A stretch of DNA of 64,000 nucleotides from Arbacia lixula (Eukaryota; Echinodermata; Echinoidea; Arbacioida; Arbaciidae): assembly GCA_963669155.1 (NCBI GenBank), contig OZ022581.1:23316475-23380474 (forward strand), given 5' to 3'. Every line of letters begins with the position of its first letter. Within the stretch, counting starts at the first letter, position 1. Below the pieces are notes generated by a model. The model saw nothing but the letters and a program-made list of their open reading frames with translations. It was not told the DNA's origin and ran no database searches. The translations under genes were made by a program, and so were the position numbers. Positions 12,957 to 23,460 of the stretch are shown here, piece by piece.

Positions 12957-15900
12957 ATCTGTCTGCTCTCTCTCCTTGTATATGACCGGTTTCGCTCTCA
13001 CTCACAGTCACTTTCTCTTTATTGTTCGTTTTAATACATTTTTGTTTAATTTAGCATTGTGATTTGTGACTTTGTATTTTGGGGTCAATTTCCCGCAGGA
13101 AACCTACGGTAATACTTTGATTGTACTCTCTAAAATATATCATCATTATATTGTCAATTTGCAACTGATCATAATACTCATGAAAGTCCCAACTTGCATC
13201 CTTATTTATTGTTTCATGTGAAAAATAGGAGGAAACATGAAAAATAAGCACAGAAAAAAAGAACTAACTGACCAATTAATCAACGCATCGTACCAACGCA
13301 GAGAAGCGTACATGCATTGTTTGTGTGTTGAAAAACATTTATGTAACTCACATGTTCATGTTTGCAAACAGGTGTATTATATCGAAACTTACCGCGAACG
13401 TTGGCACTCCATTCTCGTTGAGGTCGCCCGAGATGTTGTAATTAAACTCGTCGGCTGGATCAACGATTGGGGCTGTGGTTGTGGTCCGCTGGGATTAATA
13501 ATAGATTAGTGAGGGGATTAAGTTTAAACCGCACAGTTAGAAGAGTTGAAATAGAGACGGGATCAAACGGGTATTAACAGTGTCATACATAATATTACTG
13601 AATAATAATAATACTGATATGGTGGTGTGCACTTTCCGAGGTATTTTGGCGGAGGGGTGAAGCACAAGGAATCATCTGAATTGCCTTTTTAAAATCATAA
13701 CAACAATTTTTGTTTTCTTCATTTAACTCCCCTTTAAAATGAATTGCGTTGCTTCTTACAATAAAACAAAGCCCTACTTTACAAAAAATCATAATCCCAT
13801 AGATATAAATACATAGAAATCAAGCTCAAATTAAACTGTAGTGGATTAGTTAGAAATTATGTGAATATGAATGATATTTCCAAAATAATGTTTATGTGAG
13901 TACAATAAATGTGTGTACAGGTGGATATATATACATAAGTGTGTGTATGTTTATATATTTATATATTAAGAAATATATAATTACATGTGGGCACGAATAA
14001 ATTGCGTGTGTGTGCCTCTGTGTGTGTGTGCGTGCGTGCGTGCGTGTGTGTGTCTGTCTGACTGTCTGTCTGTCTGTCTGTTTGTCTCTCTGTGTGTTTT
14101 TACTTTATTATTTTGATTACCGCAGGGAGTGTAACGTTCTACCAAACAAAAATCGAGAGCTTAGATTACTTAATCTTGCTAATCTGCCCTGTCATCGAAC
14201 TTTCCGATACGTGAAGACACCCCAACCCTGGTCACGGTAGTTACTGTTCACAGTGTTTGCACTTAGAGGACAACTATTCAATTGTTGAATATTTCATGAA
14301 AGTTGAGCTTTCTGAAGAAAAAAATTATGGTAATTTTGAGGGTTATTTTTTGGTCACTTTGAATTGTCTAATAACCGGGGAAATTAATTTGCATTTTTTT
14401 AACTGATCCCGCGTATTTGTATTCTGGCTATTCTCCACTCAAATAGTGTGCAGTGCGACTCCCGCGTAATATGCTGTACGGACAACAGACGACAGGCCAG
14501 GAATAAACGGATTGCTTATAGGGTGCAATTAGGCTACACCTCCTTGGTTTCTGTAGTTCTATGGCCAATGTTGGTCTCCTAATTGGACATGTTGGACCAG
14601 GGCTCACAAAGCCCGAACGTGAGCAATTGGGCAATGACTATTTAAAATTTGCCTTATAAATCATAACAGTTACACAGAATGACCTCAAAGGGTTTGACTT
14701 TATCTAGGCGGGCATCAAAATGCGGATTTCATTACTAATAGCTAATTATAGATACATCGAGTTCAAAACAAGTTGGGCCTTGTATTGACCTCTTTATTAG
14801 AGAAAAGGTGTATTACCAGTTTACGACGCCACCTGGGCCCCGTAACATAAAGGTTTGCGATCAATCGCAAAATGGCAATAGCCAATCAACATCATTGTTG
14901 TATGCGCTTTTTGTTCAAAAGACTGACCAGCAACCAATCAGAATTTGTCTTTCACATTTGCGATTGATCGCAAACTTTTATGTTACGGAGCCCTGGTATA
15001 CATCATAAATATATACCTAAGATAACATATTTACTTTGAAAAACAATTCACCATATTTTCAACCTAATGAGCTTGTTCATCTTTGGGAAATGATATTCTA
15101 ATCCGGTGTAATAACACAACGCAAAGTTTGCATGCACGCGTGTGTAATAGAGACCAGATATCTAATCCATGGTCGGCACGCTTTTCCGATGCTCATTCAG
15201 CAGTTCCGGTCAGTGCCTGTCCACTTTTAGACAACCTTCATCCATCCTCCATATTTCAGTCCAGTCAAGGATCATCTTACTGTATGTCATTTAAATAATG
15301 ACTTTATATTTTATGTGTATTGAACCACATGTTAAAGATTATCACACCTCACAAGCCATCGGCTTTCTGGTGATGCCTTGTATCAATTGTTCATGAAAGT
15401 TGTTTATTTTTGTTAATAAAGAATTGGATTGAATTGAAAATCAAAATCAAGCAAGTTTCAATGTAACTATTGGCTCGTAGCTTATGCGTTAACTGGACTG
15501 TATATCCAATAATATGTGCTCATGGTTTAATTTAGTAGTCTGACGTCGAGGCTGTTGAGCATCAATAATCAATAAATGGGTCTGGATGCAGTAGGCTAAT
15601 CATTCTCAATTCCTCCCCGGCTCACCCAAACAGACATAGGGAGAAAAGAGGAAAAAAAGTGACCAAATCTTGTCAGTATTAGACTGTACTTTAAAATTCT
15701 TTAAAAACACCTGGAAATAACAACCATGTTGCATGTAAGTTTTCAATTATTATAACTTACCATCAATGGTAAATAACATGGAAACAGGTCTCATTTGTGC
15801 GCATGTTGCCATGGTAGTTACCATTCATGGTAAGTTACAGTAATTGAGAACCTAAATGCAACATGGATGTGGTTATATACCATAAGATAAACGATGCGCA

Positions 15901-16989
15901 GAGCTTCAAATCTTGTATGACGAAATTAATTTCGCTAAGTTTTTAATCCCCCCCCCCTCCTCCTTTAAAATTCATTGAAATATTAGGGGGTCCCAAATTA
16001 AGTAGAACACATAAAATCAACGTATTACTTTCATTATACGGACATTCATAAACTCTTTAGAAATAGAATCAATCTTTTTCATCATCATTGGAACCTTATG
16101 TAGTAACAATATTGCGGATTCAATTTCATTTCCACGATTTTGATATGAGAAACACGCCATCCATATAATAGTTCCTTTAACGACCGTCTAAATTGTTACA
16201 ATTGCTCACGACATTGCTTTGCTCAAGTAAGAACCTGAGACAAATGTGCTGATGAATTAAACGAACAAGTGCACAACTATCATGACTAGTAAGAATAAAT
16301 GTGTGAGTCCACGTTATCAAAAAACGGAAGATAGAAGTAGTCCATCTATTTTTGATTTATCTGGTGCTTGCTCAATATAATGTGCATCTTTCAGCCAAGA
16401 AGAAGGAGGATGAATATAAAAAAGTATATTATTTGATGATGCAATGTTAATAAAAACTTATCCGATTAAGAATTTAAAGGTTATCAAGATTGTAATTGGA
16501 AAACGACCATTTTGGAAGGTCATATATACGTACATGTATTTGGTGTAAAAAAAAACAAAAGAGAATAATAATTTAAAAAAAGATACTTAGTTACAATTCA
16601 TATCAAGCTGAAATTTACAAATCATCAAGTAATTGTTTAGGAATAGGTTTCATGACATGTTATCAATTATCATTCTTATAATAATCCATGGAAAAAGAGA
16701 TGATGAGATTTTCACTTTTGGAAAAATTTTGACCTAAACATTGTGTGTATAAGATAATCAGATCAGAACAAAACAAAGTCCATTGTGAATGACACCTGCC
16801 AATCCACTAGCAATTGTAAATCACAATGTCATTGATAATGCATGATGCTTCTGGCAGAAAAGACATGTGGGTTGAAGAAGAAAGCGGCCTTCTTACCCCA
16901 TGACCCGGATGGTAAGGGCGTTGTTCCTGAGCATAGCAAGACACAGCCAACATCCCCAGCACAAACAAACTCACTCCTCTAAGATCCAT
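1035..16989 (-). CDS. Gene A: secreted astacin metalloprotease with ShKT modules (3' partial)
   Basis: Thirteen exons (16897-16989, 13393-13488, 12510-12537, 11064-11141, 9022-9074, 8647-8737, 7190-7307, 6589-6767, 4726-4944, 3688-3828, 3007-3156, 2080-2199, 1035-1163) join in one open frame of about 498 residues with AG/GT junctions throughout. Order: signal peptide, propeptide, astacin (M12A) catalytic domain with zinc motif [19 protein letters not shown] and Met-turn YSVMHY, then four six-cysteine ShKT modules. Astacins are secreted zinc endopeptidases that cut extracellular proteins and precursors. All zinc ligands, the catalytic Glu and the Met-turn Tyr are present, so the enzyme should be active. 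No stop codon is reached, so more ShKT modules or a tail lie beyond the left edge. The introns are full of repeats. The substrate is unknown. The family call is firm; exon ends rest on reading frame and splice consensus only. Confidence 0.9.
1690..2065. mobile_element. TTAA-flanked foldback MITE, family 1
   Basis: TTAAAGGGAATGTACTGTAC at the left and GTACAGTATATACCCTTTAA at the right are inverted repeats. The arms are over 130 bp and share CAAGTTTCTAAAATGGGCAA. The right end lies 15 bases from the end of exon 12. Other copies: 20469-20597 (half) and 37835-38172. Confidence 0.8.
2080..2199 (-). CDS. Gene A exon 12: ShKT module 3
   Basis: A 120-base exon in phase 1-1 with six cysteines: [17 protein letters not shown] and FCKRSCGQC. 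Acceptor TTTTAG-like (TTGTTTAG), donor GTGAGT. A broken partial copy of this exon lies just upstream at 2268-2342. Confidence 0.9.
2268..2342 (-). pseudogene. Degenerate partial copy of ShKT exon 12
   Basis: The stretch closely matches the first part of exon 12 together with its acceptor (TTGTTTAG). It encodes a start like [12 protein letters not shown], then an inserted pair of bases breaks the frame. The second half of the module (the CKRSCGQC part) and the donor are missing. It lies between exons 11 and 12 in the transcribed direction and is most simply a failed tandem exon duplication. Confidence 0.75.
2590..2992. mobile_element. TTAA MITE family 2, two overlapping right-half copies
   Basis: ACGTGACGTCAC blocks occur at about 2625 and 2860, each with the adjoining family-2 sequence. 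The end is degraded (TTCAGGGTAAACAGGG) and abuts the donor of gene A exon 11 within about 15 bases. Confidence 0.6.
3007..3156 (-). CDS. Gene A exon 11: ShKT module 2
   Basis: A 150-base exon in phase 1-1 with six cysteines: [17 protein letters not shown] and NCPVSCNKC. Donor GTGAGC. It is slightly longer than the other modules because of a linker, PKPDVSEG, at its start. Confidence 0.9.
3688..3828 (-). CDS. Gene A exon 10: ShKT module 1
   Basis: A 141-base exon in phase 1-1. The six-cysteine module runs from [17 protein letters not shown] to [10 protein letters not shown]. The W, G.C and CP.SCG.C positions are the usual ShKT landmarks. Symmetrical phase-1 borders make it a self-contained exchangeable domain exon. 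The acceptor lies in sequence resembling a dispersed repeat (see 4220-4410). Confidence 0.9.
4220..4410 (+). repeat. Dispersed repeat related to 6880-7050 and to the exon 10 border
   Basis: GCCCAGATTGGCTGGAAATT and CGCCATGGAAAC recur inverted at 6960-7010. A close relative, GCCCGGATTGGCTGAAAGTT with CCATGGAAAC, spans the gene A exon 10 acceptor at 3815-3860. Confidence 0.65.
4726..4944 (-). CDS. Gene A exon 9: Met-turn and C-terminal astacin lobe
   Basis: A 219-base exon in phase 1-1. It encodes [26 protein letters not shown] (Met-turn with the zinc-region Tyr), [20 protein letters not shown] and [13 protein letters not shown], which closes the domain with its last disulphide Cys. Donor GTAGGT, acceptor CCCCAG. 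This is the exon that cannot be found in gene B. Confidence 0.93.
5300..5386. repeat. (TA)n microsatellite
   Basis: Nearly pure TA tract in gene A intron 8. Confidence 0.98.
6589..6767 (-). CDS. Gene A exon 8: zinc-binding active site
   Basis: A 179-base exon, phase 2 to 1. It encodes [20 protein letters not shown], then [19 protein letters not shown] and [18 protein letters not shown]. The three His ligands, the catalytic Glu and the family-specific SRADRD are all intact. The CTGCAG acceptor and GTGAGA donor are clear. Confidence 0.95.
6880..7050 (-). repeat. Inverted copy of the 4.2 kb repeat
   Basis: The reverse complement contains AGCCCAGATTGGCTAGAAGT and TTGCCATGGAAAC, and ends near GGAAGTCA, matching the 4.2 kb copy. 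In gene A intron 7. Confidence 0.65.
7063..7168 (+). repeat. 20-bp tandem repeat
   Basis: About five units of TTGAATGATTGATCGATTAC with single-base variants (GATC/GCTC), 20 bases past the gene A exon 7 donor. Confidence 0.85.
7190..7307 (-). CDS. Gene A exon 7: astacin domain, N-terminal lobe
   Basis: A 118-base exon, phase 1 to 2, same length as in gene B. It encodes [20 protein letters not shown] and then [15 protein letters not shown], the conserved 'I..A...Y...TCI.F' helix and strand of astacins, including the first disulphide Cys. The donor is GTTAGT. Confidence 0.9.
7560..7802 (+). repeat. Possible retroelement 3' end
   Basis: The stretch ends in TTGAATAAAACTAAAACTAA, a poly(A)-type signal followed by a short reiterated tail, as at LINE 3' ends. 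There is no coding remnant. Located in gene A intron 6. Confidence 0.35.
8011..8475. mobile_element. Dispersed element, short copy in gene A intron 6
   Basis: Starts with a collapsed form of the GCAAATAATCAAC hairpin, continues with TATATTCCACAT and ends with CTTAGTATGTGGAATAT. Its last 220 bases align with 53596-53820. The ORF-bearing middle is deleted. Confidence 0.7.
8647..8737 (-). CDS. Gene A exon 6: activation site and start of astacin domain
   Basis: A 91-base exon, phase 0 to 1, with a TTTGCAG acceptor and GTAAGA donor. It encodes FGATLKR followed by [17 protein letters not shown], the typical N-terminus of a mature astacin (NA...W..G.V.Y.I). Cleavage is expected after LKR. An alternative acceptor a few bases downstream would give an in-frame stop, which decides the start. 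Confidence 0.85.
9022..9074 (-). CDS. Gene A exon 5: propeptide, divergent
   Basis: A 53-base exon, phase 1 to 0, encoding [18 protein letters not shown] with a TTTCAG acceptor and GTAAGT donor. The matching exon of gene B is 56 bases and reads DGVERCFRDGDIPIPCNES. Phase and position match, but sequence similarity is low and the two cysteines of B are absent. Confidence 0.6.
9170..10330 (+). repeat. Long dispersed repeat, copy 1
   Basis: Aligns over about 1.2 kb with 54345-55600 in the same orientation, for example ACGAGACATACATGTGGACA, AAAGAACCAAACACGTGCGA and TCCATTGACATAACAC. It contains a degraded form of the tRNA-like head. Located in gene A intron 4, close to exon 5. Confidence 0.75.
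11064..11141 (-). CDS. Gene A exon 4: propeptide
   Basis: A 78-base exon in phase 1-1 encoding [19 protein letters not shown] and a few further residues. It aligns with gene B exon 4 (YGTAESGDAMQVIENMNKN); the shared pattern is GT...DSMQ/DAMQ. The donor GTAGGC is weak. Confidence 0.7.
11262..11415 (+). repeat. (AGT)n microsatellite
   Basis: About 150 bases of AGT units with a few substitutions, in gene A intron 3. Confidence 0.97.
12238..12405 (+). repeat. C, A and CA low-complexity tracts
   Basis: C run, A run of about 22, then C-rich and CA-repeat sequence, about 100 bases from the gene A exon 3 donor. Confidence 0.95.
12510..12537 (-). CDS. Gene A exon 3: propeptide micro-exon
   Basis: A 28-base exon (IDQRTPTKD plus one base), phase 0 to 1, with AG acceptor and GTGAGT donor. 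It is accepted because gene B has an exon of exactly 28 bases with the same phases at the same place. Confidence 0.65.
12680..12955 (+). repeat. (TC)n microsatellite
   Basis: TC tract with an internally duplicated block containing CTCTATCTCTCTATCTCTCC and CCTTTCTCGCCCC. In gene A intron 2. Confidence 0.97.
13393..13488 (-). CDS. Gene A exon 2: propeptide with aspartate-switch-like motif
   Basis: Thirty-two codons in phase 0-0, ending at a GTAAGT donor. The exon reads [18 protein letters not shown] near its end. Astacin propeptides carry an FxGD-type motif whose Asp coordinates the active-site zinc in the zymogen; the SGD here fits that role by position. The matching exon of gene B reads YDYITGDLSPQGVPIDA. 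Confidence 0.75.
14006..14097 (+). repeat. (GT)n/(CTGT)n microsatellite
   Basis: GT, GCGT and CTGT units in gene A intron 1. Confidence 0.95.
14824..14999. mobile_element. MITE with 40-bp inverted ends
   Basis: CCTGGGCCCCGTAACATAAA...GATCAATCGCAAA and its inverse (TTTGCGATTGATCGCAAA...TATGTTACGGAGCCCTGG) bound a 175-base non-coding element in gene A intron 1. Confidence 0.75.
15275..15440 (+). mobile_element. 5'-truncated LINE 3' end
   Basis: Shares blocks such as GTGTATTGAACCACATGTTA and CACCTCACAAGCCATCGGCT (opposite strand) with 55640-55735. It ends in AATAAAGAATTGGATTGAA, a poly(A) signal plus short repeated tail typical of some non-LTR elements. Located in gene A intron 1. Confidence 0.6.
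15463..15660 (+). repeat. Dispersed repeat shared with 18.2 kb
   Basis: The block CAAGTTTCAATGTAACTATT through GCGTTAACTGGACTGTAT is almost identical at 18217-18270, followed by similar sequence including a bladed GTTGAGCAT and AGACATA segment. Non-coding. Confidence 0.7.
16897..16989 (-). CDS. Gene A exon 1: signal peptide
   Basis: The ATG at 16989 opens [20 protein letters not shown], a classic signal peptide with a hydrophobic core and likely cleavage after SCYA, followed by [11 protein letters not shown]. The exon has 31 codons and ends in phase 0 at a GTAAGA donor. The start is chosen because it is the first Met that gives a signal peptide, and gene B starts in the same way. Confidence 0.8.
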
Positions 16990-17106
16990 CTCAACAAATA
17001 AACGAACTATAATGTTTAAACGACTAACGCCAATGAAAGTACAACACAGTGTTTTGTAGACGTTTCCGTATATCAAAAAAAGAGAAATGTAGCATAAAAA
17101 TGACAA

Positions 17107-17114
17107 ATTTATAT
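17107..17114 (-). promoter_or_regulatory. Possible TATA box of gene A
   Basis: The minus strand reads TATAAAT about 120 bases upstream of the gene A ATG, a reasonable distance for a short 5' UTR. The region is AT-rich, so a chance match is quite possible. Confidence 0.25.
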
Positions 17115-17751
17115 CTACCTGTGAATTATATACGCTTGATCCCTGGAGCATAATCCTCATTTCCGTCGAAAACATACTCGAGTTTATTTTTTTCCCAAAT
17201 ATTCACGCAATATGTTAATTTGTTTGTTTATTTATTTTCATACCTTCGTGAAACCACAGTATTTTTAAATGCTGATGATTTTTCCCAATGACCTTGCTTG
17301 AAAAGCTTATTTTCCACGAACTTGATTGAAATTGCAAGCAGGGATTACGAATTGGAAGAATCCGTCGAGGAGCGAGGTCGCCTGTGGTTTGTTTGTAATC
17401 ATCATTTAGACAAGCATGATTTATCTGTGGAGCTAAACCTTTCTTTTTGATTAACTTTCTCAGTCCCATTGGTACATATATGTCTTACAAAGCAATGGGT
17501 TTCTTCATCGCTTGGTACTGAGATGGTTAGTTTGTTGATGTGGATGTATTAGCGGATGGAGCAATAGGTATCAGGTTGTTGTTGTAGTTAGTGGTGGTAG
17601 AGATGATGAAGGGGTGGGGCGGTGGGGTAGTGGTGGTGGTGGCGGGGGGCGGGGATGAGGGTGTGGCCGGGGTTATCCCCCTCCCCGCCCCCTTACTCCT
17701 CAATATTACATACTTTTTCAGTAATTTGTATTTTTATTTCATTCAAACACA

Positions 17752-17896
<145 letters not shown>

Positions 17897-18214
17897 ACAT
17901 GCACGCGATTATTCTACGTGAGCCAGACGTGTAATTGTAGATTCTGGATTAGAAGCCTCGAACAGGCTAATGGTCCGAACATGTATAGTATTATAATATC
18001 ATAGAATGTCCAACAGGTCATGGAACCTAATTACCACGCTACGGGTCATATCATAAGAAGTAAGAGCACGTTTGAAATTAATGCTGTGTTTTTATAGCCA
18101 TCACAAGCTAACGATTAGTCTACTCTTGAACTCGTGTCAATGGAGAGCATATGTCTGTTTCGATATCATGGAAATGTGCCACCTTTAACAGTCAAGGATC
18201 AAAATCCATAAGTC

Positions 18215-18430
18215 TAGCAAGTTTCAATGTACCTATTGGCTCGTAGCTTATGCGTTAACTGGACTGTATGTGTTCATGGCTTTATTCTTAGTAGCCTGTC
18301 TTCCAGGCTTTTGGGCATTTCCAATCCAAACTACAATACCTTGTATTTCATTAACGGGTCTGCCTGGAATAGACTAACCATTTGATTTCTTTCTCCAGCT
18401 CACGCAGACATACGGAGAGAGAAAAGAGAT
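18215..18430 (+). repeat. Dispersed repeat shared with 15.5 kb
   Basis: Second copy of the repeat at 15463, same orientation. Includes a TAGCCTG..TTCCAGGCT piece of the TAGCCTGG family. Confidence 0.7.
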
Positions 18431-19075
18431 GCAAGAACGAATGATTAGTCTCATGAATACCAGACTCTACTTTATCAAGTTTGAATCAGAAATGTCCAAC
18501 AGCCTGAAAACTTGCACGGACGGGAGATCTGAGGGAGAGGAAAGTCATTCAAGCGAAAAGTCGATCTGCGCATGTGCGAACTTAACATTTTTCTGTCCTC
18601 TTCATTTTCAGAACGTTATTCCACCGAAATGTTTATTGCCTGTAAAGTTCTCTAAAGGGGATGGAGTTGTATAAAAGTGTAGCAGTCCAATGGGGTCTAG
18701 ACATATCATTTACATATATTTCCATGTGTCCAAAATTAAGCATACATTTCAAACACTACGTTTATAATTTTATGGTAACCCCAATGCATGTATGATGTTT
18801 ACCGAGCTAGCAACAACAAATATTTTAACTGGATTTGATATTCATAATAACTATACGCCAATTGCTAACTTAATTTTCTTATGTTTGTGTTAATTTCTCT
18901 ACACCATAAAATTCCATTTCTGAATATGCCGATTAGGATGTTGCACAATGATAACGATTACAATTTACATTTACATTTTATTGATTTACATTTACAATTA
19001 CAATTGACAATGTTGTTTTTGTTTGTTTTTTTATGGAAAGATAAATTGAATCTTGAATTACACAATGTGCGCAGA

Positions 19076-19277
19076 GGTAGCCTGGCTTCCAAGCGGTTGA
19101 ACATTAATAATTGAAATTATTAAACTACTGTAGGGTCTAATACTCACAAGACAAGTCATATTTTTCCATTCTCCACTTTTACCAGTTCAGGGAGAAGAAC
19201 TTAAGAATGATTAGCCTACTGCAGCTAAACCCACCCATTAAATAATTAGAATTATACATGTCCAGTAGCATGGAAAC
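19076..19277. mobile_element. MITE with TAGCCTGG ends
   Basis: GTAGCCTGGCTTCCA at the left and TGGAAACCAGGCTA at the right. Related sequence occurs at about 15463-15660, 18215-18430, 31570-31790 and 33465-33645, several sharing TGTTGAGCAT and CTACTGCAG. Confidence 0.6.
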
Positions 19278-19339
19278 CAGGCTAGCGCAGAGGAAGAGTC
19301 ATAAGTTTCCCCGTTTGATTTTTTTTTGGCAACGGAGCT

Positions 19340-19640
19340 TTGTTTTTTTTTCCAGCAGGAATTCACTATTTGCTAACAGATTAAATGTTCCATGCACGAT
19401 TATTGTCCATCATTTACCGTATCCCAACTTTGGCTCTACTTAGACCAAGGATCCTAAGTCTTTGGTTAGACATGGTTAGAAGCGTGATTAGTTTTCTCGT
19501 TTGAAAGTTTTGTCGAGGGAACTCTCATATTTGTCAACAGATAAACTGTTCCACGAGTATCGTCCATCATTTACCGTAGCTCACATTTGGTTCTAGTTAG
19601 ACCAAGGATCCTAAGTCGTTGCTTCGACATGAACAACTTT
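19340..19640 (+). repeat. Two-copy tandem repeat, about 165 bp
   Basis: TCCATCATTTACCGTA and TTAGACCAAGGATCCTAAGT occur in both halves (19409-19460 and 19564-19615). Confidence 0.8.
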
Positions 19641-20468
19641 GCACATGGTATGGAACACGTCCTTTCCCTTGCTTCCTTACTAACTTAGCTGAATGACCCC
19701 GTTGCGCTGATAATGAATCGATTAATCAATCTTAAGATAACACCTGTGGATGTTTCAGGTACTGTGTTTGTTCCGGTTGATGTTTCCTTGCCATGTGTAT
19801 ACTTATTCTTCCCACGCCTGTACAGTGAGAGTCAGAAAAATTGTTATACTTTCTTAATACATGCTCATATTCTTGTACAAGTATCAGATATAGTATCTCT
19901 TCCAGTCTTATTTGATACCACATGTGTGGGGAGTCAGTGATGAATTTATTGGATAGGAACAGAATTATGGGTCTCGATTAAAACCCATCTGCCCCAACAT
20001 CAACAATGCCTTGCCTGATTTGAAATCTACTGCACAATAAGCTCGGCGCAAATGGGTTTTGACACTTTTTCAAACAATGGTTGTTGTCCACTCAACCATA
20101 ACAACAACACTGAAACAAATTTCACTAAGTGGCAAAGGAATATTTACTCTATCCATATATGCTAGAAATTCTCTCTGAATTCCACATTTTCTTTTAAAAA
20201 AATACTTGATTTAACAAGTGTGACATTTTTTCTGACTCCCACGGTAGAGCCCGAGGTTTGATTTAACCTGTTGACTACTTAGTCATATCATTTTTCTCGG
20301 CTTAACACAGAAAATCTTAACTTCCCATAGACAATGGGTTAGCAATGCCACAATCACACAACGTCTTGAATTGATTTGTTGTTCCTTGTAACATGTCAAA
20401 AATACAAAAGAACAGCATTTTACTAGCACATTAAGGATAAAAAAAGTTGACATCCATACTGTACAACC

Positions 20469-20597
20469 TTAAAGGACATATATATACTGTGCGGGGAAGA
20501 CAAAAAGGCCTTAAAAATGTGATCGCGAGCAATCTTCTTGCCAATGGTCTTAGATTAATGTATTGTCCATTTTAGAAACTTGCTGAAAGCTATTTGA
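20469..20597. mobile_element. Foldback MITE family 1, half copy
   Basis: Only the left arm is present, from TTAAAGGACATATATATACT to AACTTGCTGAAAGC. Confidence 0.65.
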
Positions 20598-20639
20598 TGA
20601 TTTCTGTGTTAGAAGAATGATAGGTGACACGTTCAGGGG

Positions 20640-20932
20640 AACTCATGCTTTTACCTATACAGTTGATACATCATTAGAAACACGTTCTTACACACAAACC
20701 TCCTGTGAAAAATAATATCCCTTCATCAAAAACACACATAGAACCATAGAATTATAGAACACAAAACATAATGATAGAGCACCTCGCACGTGACGTCACA
20801 AAATTGAAAGTTCGAAAGATCATAACTTTCTTATCATTTAACAGATTTTCGTCAAACCTTCAATAATATGTTTCTTTCATGTATTTGCTTTGATTAAATC
20901 CAACTTATCTTTAGGGTGAACTATCCCTTTAA
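20640..20932. mobile_element. TTAA MITE family 2, truncated
   Basis: Contains CTCGCACGTGACGTCACAAA and the right end GGGTGAACTATCCCTTTAA. The left half is missing. Confidence 0.7.
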
Positions 20933-21461
20933 AAAGGCAGTGTTGTGCCTGTTTGTAGCACTGATAGATATCAGCTGTATTATACTTTTGCCCAACTTTG
21001 CCATTCAACACGAACAATGTCCTGTGGAGGGGTGCTATAGCTACGGATGTAAAATCGTGCATCATGGCCATCCTTGGTTTAGATTATTTAGCTCCGAAGG
21101 TTCATTGTGCTATTACTGTCTTTTTACGACCAGTTATACACGTCTCCCTGGAAGGTTACGTACATGTTCATGTCAGATTAATGTGAGGAGAACATTATGA
21201 AATCCCGACTAAAACAACACAATGATTATCATGATTATTGAGGATGTACCCTCTTTGTTCCGTGGGCATGAAATAATCACAGTCACTAATTACAAGAGGT
21301 GGCGAAAAACGGATTGTTGTTGTCCCTCGTCGAAATCAAACCATGCACAATTCCATGTTTATACAGACATTTGGGGGTGGGGGTAGGAATAGGATTGTAT
21401 TAGCTGGCCAAGCAAAAGGGGACAAGCCTCTCACGTTGCCCCCCCCCCCCCACCCCCCTAC

Positions 21462-21476
21462 ACACACTCACACATA

Positions 21477-21517
<41 letters not shown>

Positions 21518-21588
21518 ACACACACAAATAAACACACACAAACAAACACACACAAACACACACAAACACACACATGCACACACACACC
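21462..21588 (+). repeat. (CA)n microsatellite
   Basis: CA tract with AAAC interruptions, preceded by a C run. Confidence 0.97.
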
Positions 21589-22043
21589 TTCCTTGAATAT
21601 GTATAGCTGTTCTTGTTATTACCATATTCATATTTTTACCACTCTTAACATCCCGTTCTTTCTTTAAATATGACACATTCACTCCATCTTCATCATCTTA
21701 TCCTTCTTCCTTTTTTCCTTCTACTGCTCCTTTTCCTCCTGCCCTTCTCCTACTCCTATTACTCCTATCTTATTATTATTATACTCATTTGCCCTGCATG
21801 CATTGGAATCTAAGCAAATAAAAGCAATATCTCCACCTTCTGCGAGAGGCAAATACTTTGTTTTTATCACAGAATATGGGTGTGTATTATTTATAAAAGC
21901 CCACGCGAACGATTTCATACAATCTGATATACATATTGGAGCCCTTACCCACTTGTGGTTTAACATTGTAACATATCGAGACTTTTCTTGTTTACAAGGA
22001 ACTCGGAGTGCGACTGTTTCCGATGATAGAGGGACTAAGCAAA

Positions 22044-22045
<2 letters not shown>

Positions 22046-22108
<63 letters not shown>

Positions 22109-22117
22109 AGAGAGAGA
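22046..22117 (+). repeat. (GA)n microsatellite
   Basis: About 70 bases of GA. Confidence 0.98.
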
Positions 22118-22199
22118 TACACACACATGGAGGGGCGGGGTAAGGTGAGCGAGAGAGGAGGGGGGGGGCTAGGAAGAGAAAAAAAAAACATGACCACGA

Positions 22200-23260
22200 G
22201 ACCATGACACGGCCTCGAATCTGGGTTAAAAGCGAAATTTGAAGCGCTTCTCTAATCCGTTGCATTAGCGTACTAATCCCCACTAATCACCTCTTCTCCC
22301 TCAGAAATGTGACGTCATGACGTCACTATCGCAATAAGGGGATCCCCCTTCAGTAATGTGTTTGCGTGAAGTGTCATAATCTGAGAAAACCGTATTCTTA
22401 AAAGAGTTGCATGTAAATAAACATGGCGTACAAAGATGCAGGTTCGAATCCGCCTGTTTTCAATACTTCGCCAATACTCTTCTACATGTACAATCTTTCT
22501 TTCAGCATGGAACAAACAGTCTTTGATACCGGATGTAAGCTTTGCATGTATTCTCTTCAGGAAACTGTTGTTGCCCAATATCCCCTAATTCTGTATACGA
22601 TCCATGGCCATATATATATATGACCTTTTTTGCGTTACAGAGAAACCGAGGTTTGGTTGCTATTGTTTCATATTATGTTGTTGGTTTTTTTTTATGCTGA
22701 AAGGTCGTTGACATACCCTAACCATGTGTTACTACTATCATTGTTACCATCGTTTCCATAGTATCGCCATGCTCATGTCTTCAGGAAATTATCATACGGC
22801 ATGTGATGGAAGGTCACGTAGAGTTCTTTTCTTTGTGATAAATTTGACGAGCACGTCAATCTGTTGTACTATGAGGCGGTGTCGTCATATCTATTGTTAT
22901 GCAAGCTTCTGGTTCCACTGGTCCGACATAACGGGCTAATATCGGGCACTCACAAAGAGAGTCAGCGTAATGATCACCGCTGTTTACTCTGCCCACATAG
23001 TTCATGTAATTTAGAAATATCTGTCTTGACAACATACTCAACTGACTTCACATTGCGGTATTCTATAGGTAATGAATAATAGAGTACCGACGTGTGACGT
23101 CATTTGTTGGAAGAGTAAAGTGCGGTGGTCATAGCGGATACTCTCATTGAAAGTGCCCGACACTAGCCCGCTGGGCAATGTCATACCAGTGAAACTTTCA
23201 CGTGAGTGATTTTGTTACGAACGAGAAAGCTGCATAACCATGATAACGATAGACATGATG
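22200..23260. other. Intergenic, nothing recognised
   Basis: No long ORF with family resemblance, no RNA gene and no clear inverted repeat was found by eye. Confidence 0.5.
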
Positions 23261-23264
23261 ACAC

Positions 23265-23460
23265 CACTTCGGTACTCTATACGTCTGAAACTCTTCGCGC
23301 GAGACAATAGACCATTTTCGTTATGCTTGCAAATATTATTTACGTCGTTCAAACAATACGTTACTAATGGTAACCACAAAGTTTGTGCGAGGTTTGTCCG
23401 AGTAGTACCAGCTAAAAGATTCAGAGTGCGTGCCAATACATTACGAAAATGTTTTTTTTT
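23265..23460. repeat. Dispersed repeat, GTTCAAACAATACGTTACTA family
   Basis: Shares GTTCAAACAATACGTTACTA and GTTTGTCCGAGTAG with the interior of the 26.7 kb MITE (26940-27010), with 28095-28235 (inverted) and with 50500-50583 (inverted, next to a gene B exon). Confidence 0.7.
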